From assembly GCA_001458075.1 (NCBI GenBank), contig LN899469.1, positions 2,206,659 to 2,270,658 of the forward strand: a DNA stretch of 64,000 bases, read 5' to 3'. This DNA is from Idiomarinaceae bacterium HL-53. GTDB taxonomy: Bacteria; Pseudomonadota; Gammaproteobacteria; Enterobacterales; Alteromonadaceae. A model generated the notes under the pieces. The model did not search any database. It had not been told where the DNA came from and was given only the letters and a program-made list of their open reading frames with translations. Shown piece by piece: positions 35,441-44,637 of the stretch; the first letter of the stretch is position 1, and the number at the start of each line of letters is the position of its first letter. A program made the position numbers and the translations under genes.

Positions 35441-36696
35441 ATTTGCCCCATTTCCTCAAATCTTGCGCGTAACATAGGTTGTAACCAATTTGAGAGCGCC
35501 TTATTCGGTACATGTGAAATAAGCTCTTGAATAAAGCCAAAGTTCAGCATTACCAACGCTCTCGCTTTTGGAATTCCACGTGAGAGCAGGTAATACAGAG
35601 CTTGCTCAGAAATTTCTGCAACCGTCGCACCATGGGCACACTGTACATCATCGGCGTAAATTTCTAACTCAGGTTTGGTATTAATTTGCCCACCGCGAGA
35701 GAGCAACAAATTCCGGTTATTGAGTTCTGCTAGCGTCTTTTGCGCATCACGGTGAATATGAATACGTCCGTTAAAGGTGGCACGGGCTTTGTCACCTACG
35801 ATACCGCGAGCGTTCTCTTCGGTCGTACCGTTTGGCTTCGCGTGTTCAATCGTCGTGTGTAGATCGAAATGCTCTTTCACACCGAGTAAATAAATTGCAT
35901 TTAACTTCGCTTGCGCATGTTCAGCACTGTGGATCACGTCAATGTCGAGACGGCTTAATTCGCTACCGTAGCCAACCACAGTACTGTTCAATTTAGATGC
36001 TTCACCCAACTTTATATGGCAACCACCCACATGAATCGCCTGCTGCCCATGCATTGCGAAACGATAATGTTCTAACTCTGCGCGATCGCCCACGACATAT
36101 TCTGAGAATACAGTATTGATGCTAGTCGCGGTTCCTTCACCGTGTTCGATTACCGTACACTCTGCACCTTCACCTAGCTCCACCAACACCCGAAAGTGCG
36201 CTTCAACGCCTTCACTCGTGTAATTTACGATCCGAATTGGCGTTTCCAACTTGGTATGTGCTGCAACGCGAATTACCCAACCTTCGTGGCTCATGACGTC
36301 ATTCACTAAGCCGAATAAATGATGTTCGGGTTTTGCCGCGTTCATCAATGCATTAACCGCATCGGCATCACTCTGCACGAGCGTTGAAAGTGAGTCAATT
36401 TCCAAGCCAATAGGGAGGTTAAGGTCTGCAATCTTCGTAACCAAGGCACCATTCACTGCCACAAGATCAATACTATTCAAGCCCTCAACGGTTGGTGCTG
36501 TGTAGTTCACCGGCGCCATGTCTGTGGCTAATTTAGACTCCGCAATTGCATGCAAAGACGTGTAACGCCACGCTTCAGTTCGCCGAGTTGGCCACGACTG
36601 TTCTCTCAGCTTCGCGAGCGAGGCACTGCGAACGGGAGCGAGTTCGCTCAAATGTTCAGCACCGCGTGCCACGACATTGTCTAGCCATTGGCTCAT
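35437..36696 (-). CDS. sufD: Fe-S cluster assembly scaffold subunit SufD
   Basis: SufD pairs with SufB and SufC in the scaffold where clusters form. From the ATG at 36696 (419 residues) it shows the SufBD beta-helix core with LHTTIEHAKPNGTTEENARGI, GRIHIHRDAQKTLAELNNRN and KPELEIYADDVQCAHGATV. The start sits in an ATGA overlap with the sufC stop and has GAGGAGG upstream. A longer frame adds ten codons without merit. Confidence 0.95.
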   Translation of the reverse strand: MSQWLDNVVARGAEHLSELAPVRSASLAKLREQSWPTRRTEAWRYTSLHAIAESKLATDMAPVNYTAPTVEGLNSIDLVAVNGALVTKIADLNLPIGLEIDSLSTLVQSDADAVNALMNAAKPEHHLFGLVNDVMSHEGWVIRVAAHTKLETPIRIVNYTSEGVEAHFRVLVELGEGAECTVIEHGEGTATSINTVFSEYVVGDRAELEHYRFAMHGQQAIHVGGCHIKLGEASKLNSTVVGYGSELSRLDIDVIHSAEHAQAKLNAIYLLGVKEHFDLHTTIEHAKPNGTTEENARGIVGDKARATFNGRIHIHRDAQKTLAELNNRNLLLSRGGQINTKPELEIYADDVQCAHGATVAEISEQALYYLLSRGIPKARALVMLNFGFIQELISHVPNKALSNWLQPMLRARFEEMGQI

Positions 36697-37451
36697 GCGG
36701 TTGCCTCCTCTCCTTTCTCCAACCAAGCATAACCAGAAGCTTCTACCTCTTTTGCAAGCTCAGGGCCACCGCTCTTTACAATCTTACCGTCGGCGAGAAT
36801 ATGAACGAAGTCAGGTTTAATAAAATCAAGTAAGCGTTGGTAATGGGTTACGACAATAAAGCTGCGTTTGCCGTCGCGCTGACTATTCACACCATTGGCA
36901 ACCACTTTGAGTGCGTCGATATCGAGGCCAGAATCCGACTCATCCAAAATCGCGAGCTTCGGGGCGAGCAAAATTAGCTGCATAATTTCGTTCCGCTTCT
37001 TTTCGCCGCCAGAAAATCCCTCGTTGACACCACGTTTTAAGAAATCGAGCGGTAAATTTACTTGTTTGCAAGCTTCCTTCGCGAGTTTCAAAAACTCAGC
37101 AGCGGTGTAGGCATCTTCGCCTTGCGCATTACGCACCGCATTCACCGATTCCTTCATGAATTCCATATTGCTCACACCAGGAATTTCTACCGGGTACTGG
37201 AACGCCAAAAACAAACCGGCTTGTGCACGCTCGTCCACTTCTAAATCGAGTAAATCACGCTCATTAAAAATTACGTTTCCACTGGTCGGCTCGTAACCAT
37301 CGCGACCAGAAAGTACATAACCTAATGTACTCTTTCCAGCGCCATTTGGACCCATGATGGCATGAACTTCACCTGGTTTTACTTCAAGGTTCAGCCCTTT
37401 CAGAATTTCTTTGTCTTCCACACGTGCATGTAAATTCTTAATTGATAACAT
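36693..37451 (-). CDS. sufC: Fe-S cluster assembly ATPase SufC
   Basis: SufC is an ABC-type ATPase that drives conformational change of SufB-SufD. The 252-residue protein has the Walker A loop GPNGAGKSTLG, the SufC-type ABC signature GFSGGEKKRNEIMQ and the Walker B LAILDESDSGLDIDA. It lies two bases after sufB and overlaps sufD by four bases. Confidence 0.97.
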   Translation of the reverse strand: MLSIKNLHARVEDKEILKGLNLEVKPGEVHAIMGPNGAGKSTLGYVLSGRDGYEPTSGNVIFNERDLLDLEVDERAQAGLFLAFQYPVEIPGVSNMEFMKESVNAVRNAQGEDAYTAAEFLKLAKEACKQVNLPLDFLKRGVNEGFSGGEKKRNEIMQLILLAPKLAILDESDSGLDIDALKVVANGVNSQRDGKRSFIVVTHYQRLLDFIKPDFVHILADGKIVKSGGPELAKEVEASGYAWLEKGEEATA

Positions 37452-37453
37452 GA

Positions 37454-38890
37454 TTACCCCACTGAACCTTCAAGACTAATTTCTAATAACTTGCCTGCCT
37501 CTACAGCAAACTCCATGGGTAGCTCTTTAAACACTTCTTTACAAAACCCATTCACAATCATCGACACTGCTTTTTCCGGATCAAGCCCACGCTGTTGGCA
37601 TAAAAACATTTGGTCGTCACTCACCTTCGAAGTAGACGCCTCGTGCTCTACGATGGCGGACGGATTTGAACTTTCGATGTAGGGAAAAGTGTGTGCTGCG
37701 CAACGATCGCCAATGAGCAAGGAATCACATTCCGTTCTATTTCTCGCACCTTCTGCGTTCGGGCCCATTTTCACCAATCCACGGTAGGCATTGCTGCTAT
37801 TTCCAGCTGAAATCCCTTTAGAAACGATGGTTGACTTTGTATTCTTGCCAAGATGTATCATTTTCGTGCCAGTGTCTGCCTGCTGGCGGCCACGAGTTAA
37901 TGCAACAGAGTAAAACTCTCCCACACTGTTATCGCCGCGAAGGACACAACTTGGGTATTTCCAGGTGATTGCAGAGCCCGTTTCAACCTGAGTCCAAGAT
38001 ATTTTCGCATTGCGTTCGCAAACGCCGCGTTTGGTCACGAAGTTATAAATTCCGCCTTTCCCGTTCTCATCGCCGGGGTACCAGTTTTGCACGGTGCTGT
38101 ATTTAATCTGTGCGTCGTCTAAGGCAACCAATTCAACAACAGCTGCATGTAATTGATTTTCATCCCGCTGAGGCGCTGTACAGCCCTCTAAGTAACTCAC
38201 GTAGCTCCCTTCGTCGGCAACAATCAACGTCCGTTCAAATTGTCCGGTATTGAGTTCGTTAATACGGAAATATGTAGACAGTTCCATTGGGCATCGAACT
38301 CCTTTCGGAATATAAACGAATGAACCGTCAGTAAATACCGCACTATTAAGCGCCGCAAAGAAGTTGTCGCCACGGGGTACCACACTACCGATGTATTTCT
38401 TCACAAGTTCCGGATATTTTTGAATGGCTTCAGAAATCGGGCAAAAAATAACACCCGCTTCTTCGAGCTTTTCACGGAAAGTGGTGACCACCGATACCGA
38501 GTCAAATACAGCGTCCACCGCAACCCCTGCCAGCATTTCTTGCTCATGCAGCGGAATGCCAAGCTTTTCATAGGTACGTAATAGCTCTGGATCAACCTCG
38601 TCAAGTGACTTCGGTTTATCCTTCATACTTTTCGGTGCGGAATAGTAAGAAATTGCCTGATAATCGACTGGGTCATAACCTAAGTGTGCCCAATCTGGCT
38701 CTTTCATTTTTTGCCAACTACGAAACGCTTGTAAACGCCACTCTAGCATCCACTCGGGTTCATTTTTGATGGCTGAAATCTTACAAATTACATCTTCGTC
38801 TAGGCCTACTGGAAAGGTATCCGATTCAATCGCAGAGACGAAACCGGCATCATACTTCCTAGCAATCGCTTGGTCGATTTGCTCGCTCAT
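37454..38890 (-). CDS. sufB: Fe-S cluster assembly scaffold subunit SufB
   Basis: SufB is the core scaffold protein that receives sulfur and iron. The 478-residue protein has [60 protein letters not shown] with the conserved Cys and [13 protein letters not shown]. It is the first gene of the operon and is preceded by a promoter overlapped by an IscR-like box. It has its ATG about 37 bases after the predicted -10. Confidence 0.97.
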   Translation of the reverse strand: MSEQIDQAIARKYDAGFVSAIESDTFPVGLDEDVICKISAIKNEPEWMLEWRLQAFRSWQKMKEPDWAHLGYDPVDYQAISYYSAPKSMKDKPKSLDEVDPELLRTYEKLGIPLHEQEMLAGVAVDAVFDSVSVVTTFREKLEEAGVIFCPISEAIQKYPELVKKYIGSVVPRGDNFFAALNSAVFTDGSFVYIPKGVRCPMELSTYFRINELNTGQFERTLIVADEGSYVSYLEGCTAPQRDENQLHAAVVELVALDDAQIKYSTVQNWYPGDENGKGGIYNFVTKRGVCERNAKISWTQVETGSAITWKYPSCVLRGDNSVGEFYSVALTRGRQQADTGTKMIHLGKNTKSTIVSKGISAGNSSNAYRGLVKMGPNAEGARNRTECDSLLIGDRCAAHTFPYIESSNPSAIVEHEASTSKVSDDQMFLCQQRGLDPEKAVSMIVNGFCKEVFKELPMEFAVEAGKLLEISLEGSVG

Positions 38891-38926
38891 TTTATTTCCT
38901 CATGACGGGTCGGTCAGATGAGGGCC

Positions 38927-38959
38927 ATTATACATTTCCCGACTGTTTTACTCAAGTAT
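38927..38959 (-). promoter_or_regulatory. suf operon promoter with overlapping Type-1-like IscR box
   Basis: On the minus strand TTGAGT (38950-38955) and TATAAT (38927-38932) are separated by exactly 17 bases. The segment 38935-38959 fits the E. coli Type 1 IscR consensus (from memory) at 22 of 25 positions and covers the -35 and most of the spacer, a repressor-type position. The same box type lies before iscR, so one regulator probably controls both units. Confidence 0.8.
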
Positions 38960-40876
38960 TCAAACCGGGTTATCAGGCATAATTACAATCAATTGTGTGC
39001 TCGGACCACAGAATACATGTTCCTGCGTTTCTGGATTCAACCGCACTTGTTGACCATCTGGGTTGACACCAATCAAAACGCCGCCTTCAGCGATGACATA
39101 TTGTTGAAGTTCTGCGACCGCCATTGGACGATGCATCGATTCGGGCACATAACGTATACTCAAATGAGCACCTAAACTCGATAGTAAATGATCATAAACA
39201 GACCGAATCGGTGGGTACAGAGCAACTTGTGCGAGCACATGACTAATCACCACGGCACTCACAATCACGTCGCTATTAGCGTGATTCACATAAACTTCAT
39301 TACTTTGATCATGCAGTTCTATTAAAACGTGGGGGCGTTCGGCCTGCGCTGGTAATTTGTTTAACAAATAATCAAGCACCATTAAACCTACCACAGTGCG
39401 CGCGTCGGCTTCTTCGCCGGTACCGACCCGATCACTACTAAACAACATAATGTTGTCAAATTGCTCAAGACGATATTTCTTTAGCACACTCATATCCGTG
39501 TAATCACCCTGCACAAACTCGAGTGTACCTGGCCAATTGCTTGGAAGTGCACGTTCCAATTTCGCTTTGCGTTCTTCCACAGCAGAGGTACTAATCATTG
39601 TCACTCGATAGTGGCTCTCAGGCTCCATTCCAAGTTCTTTTAAGAGCAGCGGTACACTCTGGTTCCAACCCAGAATAAGAATCTGTTTACGTACTTTTGC
39701 AGCACCTGTTAGCAAACGCTCCGTATGTTTAGAAGGCACATAGCGGCGAGGCTTACTCAGCGGTGTTTTGCTGTCTGACTGTGCTGCGAGAATTAGAATT
39801 TGGTCGCCGGCTTGAATCACTTCGTTGGCAGGGGGTGCAAGCATTGTTTTGTTTCTGTCATGTTCCTTGCGGACAATTCCACAAGGTGTCACTTCCTCAA
39901 AGTAACCAAACACTTCCCGCCATGTCTTGCCTTCAAATTGTGAAAACTGCATCGGAATGATCTGCGATTGGTCACTATCGAGCAAAATGGCATTCACTGT
40001 ACTTGCTAAGCCAGGATATAGCGCACTGCGCGCTAAAATTCTCGCCACCATTAAGTCGCCTGGAACAATCTGCAGCGGGCCATTGTAAGCATGCAGTGCC
40101 ACCGGAATCTTGCCTCCATCACTAAGTTCGGCAACCACTGCTGGTTTTTCATCCAAATGCGCTGTTTGCGCGTCCAGCGATACTAGAATTTTAATCACAT
40201 TCGCGTCATTCGATACCGAACTATCGGCATCGTTCCGACGCGAAGGAATAATGACCGTGCGCGCATTAGCGATCGCGACTCGGTGCAAATGTTCTGGGTT
40301 TAAGATTGAGCCTGAACGCAAAACAACACGCCGATGCGTCCATGTACTCCAACGCTCAGCGAGCAAGTCATTCACTGGGCCTTCTGTAATGTCTTCTGCA
40401 AGAGCAGCAATACGACTTCCCTCGCCGCGCTTAGGGCTAAACGTAAGTAATTCACGAATCACGGGTAACGTACGAGAGTTCCAGCCCAAAATAACATGAT
40501 GTTCCTTGAAGGTGACTGGCGTTTGTCCTTGCTCCAAGTTACGCATATTACGGAACAACCATTGGGTCATAATCGCTACCAGTGTACCCATAAATAATAC
40601 GTAACCAGACAGGGTAAGCATCGTTGAAATAACTCGACGCCAAAGCCCTTGGTCATCACCGAGATAACCGGGATCCGTGAGCCTTAAAAACGACCACCAA
40701 ACTTCGTCGGTCAACCGATATTCACTCGGTACAACCCAATAGGCCAACAAACCACCGCTCACTGCCACTAACAGTACAATCAAGGCGACAAAAAGAAGCT
40801 GGGCCACAGCGCCGCCACTGAGCATGCGCTCTGCGTAATATTTCAGTCGATCGATGAAGCGAAGTTTGAAGATCAT
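38960..40876 (-). CDS. CASTOR/POLLUX-like ion channel with RCK domains
   Basis: The 638-residue protein resembles the bacterial relatives of plant CASTOR/POLLUX nuclear cation channels. It has membrane segments near residues 24-50 and 86-110 around a pore-like loop WWSFLRLTDPGYLG, then two TrkA-N/RCK-like nucleotide-binding parts (HHVILGWNSRTLPVIREL and KQILILGWNQSVPLLLKEL). A short TrkA-C-like end follows. The function is probably regulated potassium or other cation flux; ion selectivity is not evident. It lies just upstream of the suf promoter and downstream of the Sel1 gene, with 16 bases between. Confidence 0.85.
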   Translation of the reverse strand: MIFKLRFIDRLKYYAERMLSGGAVAQLLFVALIVLLVAVSGGLLAYWVVPSEYRLTDEVWWSFLRLTDPGYLGDDQGLWRRVISTMLTLSGYVLFMGTLVAIMTQWLFRNMRNLEQGQTPVTFKEHHVILGWNSRTLPVIRELLTFSPKRGEGSRIAALAEDITEGPVNDLLAERWSTWTHRRVVLRSGSILNPEHLHRVAIANARTVIIPSRRNDADSSVSNDANVIKILVSLDAQTAHLDEKPAVVAELSDGGKIPVALHAYNGPLQIVPGDLMVARILARSALYPGLASTVNAILLDSDQSQIIPMQFSQFEGKTWREVFGYFEEVTPCGIVRKEHDRNKTMLAPPANEVIQAGDQILILAAQSDSKTPLSKPRRYVPSKHTERLLTGAAKVRKQILILGWNQSVPLLLKELGMEPESHYRVTMISTSAVEERKAKLERALPSNWPGTLEFVQGDYTDMSVLKKYRLEQFDNIMLFSSDRVGTGEEADARTVVGLMVLDYLLNKLPAQAERPHVLIELHDQSNEVYVNHANSDVIVSAVVISHVLAQVALYPPIRSVYDHLLSSLGAHLSIRYVPESMHRPMAVAELQQYVIAEGGVLIGVNPDGQQVRLNPETQEHVFCGPSTQLIVIMPDNPV

Positions 40877-40892
40877 GCCTACTTTATGCTCA

Positions 40893-43121
40893 CTACTCTT
40901 GAATTAAACTTTGATTCGACATGGCACCTTCGTGCCCCTGTGCGGCAGCCTCGGCAAACCAAAATGCGGCTTGCTCCATCGATGTCTCGACTCCTAGACC
41001 ATTGTAATAAAGAAGGCCTAACAAGTTTTGTGCGTTTGCGTGACCTGCATTTGCCGCTTGCTCGTAAAGAGATTTAGCCCTCGCATAATCTTGCGTGACT
41101 CCTCGACCCAATTCATACAGTAAGCCGAGATTGGCCTGCGCGCTTAAATTTTCTTGCTCGGCGGCTAGCGTATAATAATGAGCCGCCTGTTCAGCATCTT
41201 CAGGTACACCAAAACCATTGTCGTACATGAAGCCCAAGTTCATCTGAGCAAGCTCATTTCCTTGCTCAGCCGCTTTCTCATACCAAATAACCGCTTCTCG
41301 ATCCGATTGTTCAACACCGATCCCAGCTCGGTAAAGCAAGCCTAGATTTGCTTGTGCTGCTGCATTCCCCTGATCTGCAGACAAGCGATACCATCTCGCA
41401 GCCTCGGTATAAGACTGCGTTACGCCGAGACCCTCTTCGTATAGCAAACCGAGTGCATTTTGCGACCAGCTATCGCCCGCCTCTGCAGCCGGCGTATACC
41501 AACGCGCGGCTTCAACGTAGGATTGCTCAACGCCATCCCCTAGCTCATAAAGTTCGCCCAAGCTACCTTGTGCAGAGACATTGCCGGCCTCCGCCGCTTG
41601 GCGTAACCAATAGAATGCTTCCTCGGCATCACGTTCGGTGCCTAAACCTCGTCGGTATAGCAGACCCACACTATATTGGCCTCCCGTATTACCTTGTTGC
41701 GCAGACGCCAAATAAAGACCAAATGCCCGCTCTAAATCTTGAGTAACACCTAATCCCTGTTCATACATGTGCGCCAAACTTGCTTGTGCATTTGCATTAT
41801 TTTGCTCTGCAGCGAGCTCATACCAGCGCACTGCTTCCTCATTAGATGCTTCTACGCCACGACCGAATTGATACAACACACCTAAATTATTTTGCGCAGG
41901 AGCGAAGCCTGCAGTTGCAGCGCGGCGGTACCAGCGCTCCGCTTGATCATACGATTGCTCAACACCGAGTCCTTGCTCATACAGTGTGCCGAGGAAGTTT
42001 TGCGCGCTCGCGTTGTCACTATCGGCTGCAAATCGAAAATAGTGTGCCGCTTGCTCAAAGTCTTGCAGAACACCACGGCCCGTTTGGTATAAAAACGCAA
42101 GATTTACCTGCGCGTTACTATCACCTTGCTCGGCCGCTCGTTGCAGCCAAACAAACGCTTCGCTGTCAGACTGATCAATACCTGCGCCTTCAAGATACAT
42201 GGCACCTAAATTCGATTGCGCCCGCACTTGACCTTGTGCGGCGGCCTGCTGGAACCAATGCACTGCATCGACTGCCGAAAGCTCCACGCCCTCACCATAG
42301 CGAAACAGCTCACCGAGCCTATTCTGTGCATGCGGATTACCTTGCTCAGCCGACAAGCGATACCATCGAAATGCATCACGTTTCGAAGCATCGACCCCCA
42401 ATCCGTAGTCGTACAAACGGGCTAGATTCATTTGCGCATCAATATGGTCCTGTTCTGCCGCAGCCCGATACCAACGATAAGCTTCCGCATATGAGCGTTC
42501 AACGCCTCGACCTTTTTCCAGCATAAAGCCAAGGTTCGCTTGCGAACTAGCCATTCCTGCTTCGGCACCTACTTGATACCACTTCACTGCCTCATCATCA
42601 GATTGCGGCACACCTCGACCGTAGTCATACATCACCGCTAAATTATGCGCTGCCCAGGCATTGCCTTGTTCCGCTGCCGCCAAATACCATTTTGCAGCTT
42701 CACTGTCTGATTGAGACACGCCTCGACCTGTTCGATACAAATAGCCCAATGTGGCCTGGGAATTTACTTCCCCCTGCTCCGCAGCGAGCTGCAGGTATTG
42801 AGCTGCCTGAGCGTCGTCTTTCGGAACGCCTGCACCATTAAAATGGAGTTGGCCTAAATTAGCTTGCGCGTACACATACCCCTGTTCGGCGGCCAATTTG
42901 TACCATGTAACTGCTTGCGTGTAGTCTTGTGGAACACGCGTACCATTTTGATAGCTCACCGCTAAATAATATTGCGCATGAACATTCCCTGAATCTGCTA
43001 TTTCAGTAATTTCCTCAATGCTAAGGTCATCAAATGCACTTGCACTAAAACATGAAATGAACGCCAGAATGGCTAAACACCGAACGCACCATGTTCGAAA
43101 AGTTGAAAAAGAAAGCCTCAC
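40893..43121 (-). CDS. exported protein of 19 tandem Sel1 repeats
   Basis: The 742-residue protein has a signal peptide (about 1-29, ending SASA) and then nothing but Sel1 repeats of the form AQxxLGxLYxxGxGVxxsxxEAxxWYxxAAEQG. I count 19 full repeats of exactly 36 residues from residue 45 to 728 with no insertion or deletion, plus a truncated twentieth. Sel1 solenoids bind protein partners; the target is unknown. The start is GTG with AAGGAG five bases upstream. The repeat array dictates a periodic 108-base pattern in DNA. Confidence 0.92.
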   Translation of the reverse strand: MRLSFSTFRTWCVRCLAILAFISCFSASAFDDLSIEEITEIADSGNVHAQYYLAVSYQNGTRVPQDYTQAVTWYKLAAEQGYVYAQANLGQLHFNGAGVPKDDAQAAQYLQLAAEQGEVNSQATLGYLYRTGRGVSQSDSEAAKWYLAAAEQGNAWAAHNLAVMYDYGRGVPQSDDEAVKWYQVGAEAGMASSQANLGFMLEKGRGVERSYAEAYRWYRAAAEQDHIDAQMNLARLYDYGLGVDASKRDAFRWYRLSAEQGNPHAQNRLGELFRYGEGVELSAVDAVHWFQQAAAQGQVRAQSNLGAMYLEGAGIDQSDSEAFVWLQRAAEQGDSNAQVNLAFLYQTGRGVLQDFEQAAHYFRFAADSDNASAQNFLGTLYEQGLGVEQSYDQAERWYRRAATAGFAPAQNNLGVLYQFGRGVEASNEEAVRWYELAAEQNNANAQASLAHMYEQGLGVTQDLERAFGLYLASAQQGNTGGQYSVGLLYRRGLGTERDAEEAFYWLRQAAEAGNVSAQGSLGELYELGDGVEQSYVEAARWYTPAAEAGDSWSQNALGLLYEEGLGVTQSYTEAARWYRLSADQGNAAAQANLGLLYRAGIGVEQSDREAVIWYEKAAEQGNELAQMNLGFMYDNGFGVPEDAEQAAHYYTLAAEQENLSAQANLGLLYELGRGVTQDYARAKSLYEQAANAGHANAQNLLGLLYYNGLGVETSMEQAAFWFAEAAAQGHEGAMSNQSLIQE

Positions 43122-43217
43122 ATATGCTCCTTGGCAGACACCCTTTGCTATGCTGTGTTTAAATACGAATGTAAAGAACTGTTAAATATAGCGCGTAGGC
43201 CCATAGAAAAGAAGCCA

Positions 43218-43649
43218 ATGAAGCCAAAGGTTGCCCAGAAAATTATGTTAATTTCTGCTCTGTTAATCGGTATTACTATTTTTGCCGCATGGTGGACTTG
43301 GGTGAGTCCTTATAACTTCACCTACTCGGAAACGACACTCACACTGGAGCCAGAGGCAGAGCATCGCGTATTCGTTTTCGGCACCTTGAAAAACCCGATC
43401 ATTCGGTCATTCATTATGCGTACTTATGCGCCTACAGAGCGAGCTCTGTTGCCCGGCTATCAAAAGACGAAACTAGATTTAAAACCCAACGCCGAAGCGA
43501 ATACTGAAGGTGTCGTATTTTACGCGACCTCCGCCCAACTAAGACGACTTGATCGCTATGAGCGCGTCGGCGTAAAGTATGAGCGTTACTGTTATACACT
43601 CGCAAATGGAGACGAAGCCTGGGTTTATCGGCTAATCAGTCATGAATAA
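43218..43649 (+). CDS. membrane-anchored gamma-glutamylcyclotransferase-like protein
   Basis: From the ATG at 43218 the protein has 143 residues: a membrane segment (about 10-29) and an AIG2/GGCT-like domain starting RVFVFGTLKNPIIRSFI and continuing with LPGYQKTKLD, EGVVFYATSAQLRRLDRYE and YERYCYTL. This family cyclises gamma-glutamyl amines to 5-oxoproline or acts on related isopeptides. The frame is open 29 codons further upstream to a point 10 bases from the Sel1 start. It overlaps the amidoligase gene by eight bases, so the two likely act together. Confidence 0.8.
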   Translation: MKPKVAQKIMLISALLIGITIFAAWWTWVSPYNFTYSETTLTLEPEAEHRVFVFGTLKNPIIRSFIMRTYAPTERALLPGYQKTKLDLKPNAEANTEGVVFYATSAQLRRLDRYERVGVKYERYCYTLANGDEAWVYRLISHE

Positions 43650-44637
43650 ACTACTATCTGTTCCAAAAATGAAGACCGCCCAAGGTAATTTACGTAAAGT
43701 GGGCGTCGAGATTGAGTTTGGTAATCTTACATTAGAAGAAGCCGCTCAATGCCTTCGCGAATTTATAGCGAATTCTTGCGGGCAATCCACCCAAAAAACT
43801 ACAGGCCGATATGAGCTTGAGATTGAGGGTGATAAAGCCGGTGTGTGGAAAATTGAACTCGATTACGGCTACTTAAAAAAGCTTGGAAGAGAAAAGTTAG
43901 TAACGGAATGGGAAGAAGCCTTAGAAAAGGGATTGGCATGGGTCGCTGAGCAAGTGGTTCCTATCGAAATTATATCCCCTCCTCTCAATATTGAGCGCCT
44001 TCCTGATCTGGAGTCTTTGCTTTCAAACCTGCGTGCTCTCGGTGCCGAAGGTTCATCAAAAGAGCCTCACTACGCATTTGGGCTACAATTAAATCCCGAG
44101 CTCCCTGAACTCACGAGTGCATGCATCTTAAAATATCTCCGTGCATTTTTCTGTTTGAGTGAGTGGTTGGTTGCCGACAACGATACCGACTGGTCGAGGA
44201 AGTTAACTTCTTTCGCAGCCCCCTTCCCCAGTGAATATGAGGAAGTGCTCCTCGACCCCGGTTACTCCCCAAGCCTAGACGAGCTTATTCAAGACTATCT
44301 AGCGACGAATCCAACACGTAACCGAGCGCTTGATTTACTTCCGCTATTTAAGGAGTTATCCCCTGAGTTAGTGACCAAAGCAGTGAATGATGAACGCATT
44401 AAAGCGCGTCCTACCTTTCATTATCGTTTACCCAGTTGTGAGATCCATCGCGAAGATTGGGGCTTGTTCTCAGTCTGGAACCCTTGGGCTCATGTAGAGC
44501 GACTTGCAGAAAATGAAGAGCTACTTGCGGCAACGATGACTACCAAAAGGAGATATCGGAGCGAAACCATTTACTTTAATAAGGAGAAGTGGATTGACTA
44601 TGTGCTGTCAGAAGTGCTCGCAAACCTTGAAAATTAG
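43642..44637 (+). CDS. amidoligase family protein
   Basis: The 331-residue protein matches the amidoligase (COOH-NH2 ligase, glutamine synthetase-like) fold: KVGVEIEFGNLTLEEAA at about 19-35, GVWKIELDYGYL with the conserved W and D near 67-78, and VPIEIISPPLNIERLPDLE near 106-124, then a YAFGLQLNPEL strand. These enzymes form amide or isopeptide bonds with ATP. Its pairing with a GGCT-like protein suggests gamma-glutamyl or related amide chemistry on a metabolite or envelope component. The 3-prime end overlaps the convergent cyclase gene by four bases. The substrate is unknown. Confidence 0.8.
   Translation: MNKLLSVPKMKTAQGNLRKVGVEIEFGNLTLEEAAQCLREFIANSCGQSTQKTTGRYELEIEGDKAGVWKIELDYGYLKKLGREKLVTEWEEALEKGLAWVAEQVVPIEIISPPLNIERLPDLESLLSNLRALGAEGSSKEPHYAFGLQLNPELPELTSACILKYLRAFFCLSEWLVADNDTDWSRKLTSFAAPFPSEYEEVLLDPGYSPSLDELIQDYLATNPTRNRALDLLPLFKELSPELVTKAVNDERIKARPTFHYRLPSCEIHREDWGLFSVWNPWAHVERLAENEELLAATMTTKRRYRSETIYFNKEKWIDYVLSEVLANLEN

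Noticed and set aside
41846-42526. A 226-residue open frame on the plus strand
   Set aside because: It lies wholly opposite the Sel1 repeat gene, and its openness follows from the 108-base periodicity of that gene. The translation has no family features.
40893-43121. Possible CRISPR or tandem DNA repeat array
   Set aside because: The periodicity is 108 bases and is explained by Sel1 repeats in a coding frame; there are no spacers or cas genes.
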